The position numbers and the translations under genes are program-made. The notes beneath the pieces were generated by a model that was not told the DNA's origin, did no database searches, and saw only the letters and a program-made list of their open reading frames with translations. A stretch of DNA of 15,064 nucleotides, taken from positions 1-15,064 of the forward strand of contig CALBLG010000116.1 in assembly GCA_937895975.1 (NCBI GenBank). The letters run 5' to 3'. Positions 12,922 through 15,064 of the stretch are shown here, piece after piece; position 1 is the stretch's first letter; each line of letters begins with the position of its first letter. This DNA is from an uncultured Slackia sp. GTDB taxonomy: Bacteria; Actinomycetota; Coriobacteriia; Coriobacteriales; Eggerthellaceae.

Positions 12922-14457
12922 GTGGCTCGCGGTTCGAGTGCCGGCGCCGCAGCCGGCTTTCTGGAAGGGAATAGGCGCGCTTCGTCGCGCAACGTGCCCG
13001 CCGACATCATGATGCCCCGTCTCGCGCTTATCGTGGCCGTGACGGTTTTGGTGCTCATCGGCATTGTGATGGTGTTTTCTGCATCGACAGTCGAGGCCAT
13101 TCACAATGGCGATTCGGCCGTATCGTACGTAGTGAAGCAGACGGTGTTCGCCGCAGTGGGCACGGCGTTTGCCGCGCTCGTGTATCGGTGCGATTACCGC
13201 GCGCTTTTGGGCGGATGGGCGTTCTGGGCGTTCTGGGGAATATGCGCGCTGCTGCTTTTGGCGGTGCCTTTCATTGGCACGAATATTCTGGGCGCGACCC
13301 GCTGGATTTACATCGGCGGTTTCAGTTTGCAGCCTACCGAGTTCGCGAAAATCATGCTGGTCGCAGCTGGCGCGAAACTTCTGTATGAGATGCGCGAAGA
13401 GATGCGCGATGTGCGGCAGACGCTGCTGTTCGTGCTTGTTCTGGTGCTGCTGCCGCTCGCGTTTCTGTATAAAACGCAATCGGACATGGGATCGGCCGTG
13501 GTTATTTTCGTCGGCCTTGTTGCCGTCATGTGGCTCGGCGAAGTGCCGACGCGCTATGTGGGCATCATATGCTTGGCGGTTGTTCTAATTGGCGCGCTGG
13601 GCATTGTAGGCTACCGCGCCGATCGCGTGGCGGTGTGGCTGAACCCCTGGAGCGACCAATATGGCGACGGTTACCAGATGATACGCTCGTTTTACGCGTT
13701 CTCTGAAGGCGGGCTCATCGGCGTTGGTTTGGGAAATTCTCGCGAGAAGTTCCTATACTTGCCCGAAGCAGAAACCGACTTCATTTTCTCGATTATTGGC
13801 GAAGAATTGGGGCTCTTGGGCACGTTGCTCGTGGTCGTGCTGTTTCTTGTGGTGCTGTATTGCGGCTTGCGCATCGCCCAGAGGGCGGCTGAGCCTTTCG
13901 GAGCCATGTTGGCCGGGGGACTTACGTGCATGCTGGTCGGGCAGGCGTTTTTGAATATGGCGTGCGCCACGGGGCTTTTCCCCACCACCGGCAAGCCGCT
14001 GCCGTTTATTTCGTCGGGCGGATCTTCCATCATGGCGTCGCTGCTTATGGTGGGCATTATTTTGTCGGTGTCGCGCGTCGCGGGTGAGCAAGCTATGGCC
14101 CCGCAGCGTTCTGTTGCGGAACGGCGACGGGCCAATCTGAATTTCATTCGAGTGGAAGACGCGGCTGCGCGAGACGCTTCGCGCCCGAGCCGCGCTACGC
14201 GCCAGGACGAACGGGCGAGCGAGGCGCGGCCCGCCCGACAGCGACGAGCCAGGGGCTCGGCGTTCGGCGGCGTGATGGCTCCGCGAAGCGATGCTCCGGC
14301 CGCCCGCGGCGACTCGCCGTCGGGTGACTCGCGCGGTTCCCAAAGGCGTTCCTCGCGCGGCTCGAGCCGCGCCGAAACGCCGACCCGTGCTTCGGCGCGG
14401 GGTTCTCGCAGAACAAATCAAGGCGGCCGTCGCGGCGGCGGAAGGAGCATTCGATGA
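12922..14457 (+). CDS. ftsW: Septal peptidoglycan glycosyltransferase FtsW (SEDS family) with long basic C-terminal tail
   Basis: Polymerises lipid II into glycan strands at the septum with FtsI. Of 511 aa, about 32-388 form the multi-spanning SEDS core, with GATRWIYIGGFSLQPTEF (124-141), KTQSDMGSA (184-192), PEAETDFIFSIIGEELG (281-297; the Asp in TDFIF is the family's proposed catalytic residue) and FPTTGKPLPFISSGGSS (353-369). Residues about 390-511 are a cytoplasmic, low-complexity Arg/Ser/Gly/Ala tail ending GRRGGGRSIR, much longer and more basic than in E. coli FtsW. The GTG start at 12922 has no good ribosome binding site; in-frame GTG 12994 and ATG 13009 are alternatives that would remove 24 or 29 polar residues but keep the core. 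The stop codon overlaps murG (ATGA). Confidence 0.93.
   Translation: MARGSSAGAAAGFLEGNRRASSRNVPADIMMPRLALIVAVTVLVLIGIVMVFSASTVEAIHNGDSAVSYVVKQTVFAAVGTAFAALVYRCDYRALLGGWAFWAFWGICALLLLAVPFIGTNILGATRWIYIGGFSLQPTEFAKIMLVAAGAKLLYEMREEMRDVRQTLLFVLVLVLLPLAFLYKTQSDMGSAVVIFVGLVAVMWLGEVPTRYVGIICLAVVLIGALGIVGYRADRVAVWLNPWSDQYGDGYQMIRSFYAFSEGGLIGVGLGNSREKFLYLPEAETDFIFSIIGEELGLLGTLLVVVLFLVVLYCGLRIAQRAAEPFGAMLAGGLTCMLVGQAFLNMACATGLFPTTGKPLPFISSGGSSIMASLLMVGIILSVSRVAGEQAMAPQRSVAERRRANLNFIRVEDAAARDASRPSRATRQDERASEARPARQRRARGSAFGGVMAPRSDAPAARGDSPSGDSRGSQRRSSRGSSRAETPTRASARGSRRTNQGGRRGGGRSIR
14355..14400. repeat. Overlapping palindrome and inverted repeat in the 3' end of ftsW
   Basis: GCGCGGCTCGAGCCGCGC (14355-14372) is a perfect 18-bp palindrome. 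Its right end overlaps CCGCGCCGAA (14367-14376), which pairs perfectly with TTCGGCGCGG (14391-14400) around a 14-base loop, so the two structures exclude each other in RNA. A third hairpin, CGAGCC-AGG-GGCTCG, lies at 14245-14259. All are inside the codons for the FtsW tail, upstream of the murG ribosome binding site (14442-14447). Confidence 0.6.
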
Positions 14458-15064
14458 AATTCGTTCTTACGGGCGGCGGCACGGCGGGGCATATCAATCC
14501 CGCCTTGGCGTTGGCTGAAGTATTGAAGCAGGGCGGTCACGAGGTGTTTTTCGCCGGAACGCCCCAGGGCGTCGAAGCCCGCCTGGTTGGCCAGACCGAT
14601 ATTCCATTCACCGCGTTCGAGGCATCGGGTTTCGATCGCGAGCGGCCGCATACGTTAGTCACGTCTTCGCTGAAAATCCTGGCCTCGTCGCGCAAGGCGA
14701 AAGCATGGATGCGCGAGATTCGCCCCGATGTCGTCGTGGGGTTCGGCGGCTACGTGTCCATTCCCGTAGGCATGGCTGCCGAGGGGCTTGGCATTCCCGT
14801 GGTGGTGCACGAGCAGAACTCGGTTATGGGCATGGCCAACAAGTATTTGGGCAAAAAGGCGGCCGCGGTTGCGCTTACCTACGAGGTTGCGGGCAAAGAC
14901 ATCGCCGACAAAAGCAAGCTTGTGCTTACCGGCAACCCCGTGCGCGCGTCGGTGCTTTCCGCCACGCGCGAAGAGGGCCGGGCCATGCTTGGCATTCCCG
15001 ATAACGCAACCATGCTGCTCGTGTTCGGCGGCAGCCTCGGCGCCCGCCAGATCAACGAGGGCAT
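14454..15064 (+). CDS. murG: MurG, lipid II-forming GlcNAc transferase (partial, cut by window end)
   Basis: Transfers GlcNAc from UDP-GlcNAc to lipid I on the inner membrane face, making lipid II. The first 203 codons are visible and the frame is open to the window edge. Signatures present: the Gly-rich loop LTGGGTAGHINPALALA (5-21), GFGGYVSIPVG (96-106), HEQNSVMGMANK (119-130), LTGNPVR (158-164) at the start of the C-terminal domain, and the second Gly loop FGGSLGARQIN (191-201). About 160 residues are missing if it has the usual length of roughly 360. The start is firm: AAGGAG (14442-14447) 6 bases upstream, and a four-base ATGA overlap with the ftsW stop codon, so translation is coupled. 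Confidence 0.96.
   Translation, partial: MKFVLTGGGTAGHINPALALAEVLKQGGHEVFFAGTPQGVEARLVGQTDIPFTAFEASGFDRERPHTLVTSSLKILASSRKAKAWMREIRPDVVVGFGGYVSIPVGMAAEGLGIPVVVHEQNSVMGMANKYLGKKAAAVALTYEVAGKDIADKSKLVLTGNPVRASVLSATREEGRAMLGIPDNATMLLVFGGSLGARQINEG

Noticed and set aside
11671..13479. 602-codon open frame on the minus strand across murD and ftsW
   Set aside because: It lies opposite two clearly conserved genes, is rich in His/Arg/Ala as expected of a GC-driven shadow frame, and resembles no family.

Overview
The window is a stretch of core chromosome from a high-GC bacterium. Strong AGGAGG-type ribosome binding sites, several GTG starts, GC-rich codon choice and a long basic FtsW tail point to an actinobacterium. 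My best guess is Coriobacteriia, Eggerthellaceae-like, but that is an inference from protein flavour and not proven by any single marker. No mobile element, CRISPR array, rRNA or tRNA gene is visible.

Layout. (1) 32-1513, minus strand: a UPF0371/DUF1846 protein of unestablished function, with a 12-bp hairpin at its 3' end that contains its stop codon. (2) 1514-1776: a divergent intergenic region. (3) 1777-3384, plus strand: pyrG (CTP synthase), closed by a good intrinsic terminator. (4) 3427-3650: a gene-free gap with an unusual long G-U-rich RNA-type hairpin, then xerD (3651-4598), which has no ribosome binding site but has a -10 element placed for a leaderless mRNA. (5) 4599-5149: an AT-rich, gene-free region of about 550 bases with a strong terminator, a direct repeat, and two opposed copies of a MraZ-type operator. 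(6) 5150 to the right edge: the dcw (division and cell wall) cluster in the order mraZ, rsmH, ftsL, ftsI, murF, mraY, murD, ftsW, murG (cut by the window end), all on the plus strand and tightly packed.

How the genes work together. MraZ is the cluster's transcription regulator and RsmH a 16S rRNA methyltransferase. MurD and MurF make the UDP-MurNAc-pentapeptide in the cytoplasm. MraY loads it on undecaprenyl phosphate (lipid I) and MurG adds GlcNAc (lipid II). FtsW polymerises the glycan, FtsI crosslinks it, and FtsL ties these two to the divisome. murE, which normally lies between ftsI and murF, is absent here; only a 60-base gap with a hairpin is found.

The coding part is ordinary. The parts worth a second look are non-coding: the mraZ promoter, whose -35/-10 spacer is filled by the motif GTGGGAGAAAGTGGGA; an exact inverted copy of that 16-mer 182 bp upstream, beyond a terminator; a roughly 10-bp-phased run of G tracts ahead of the promoter; the pyrG-xerD hairpin; and overlapping palindromes in the 3' end of ftsW.
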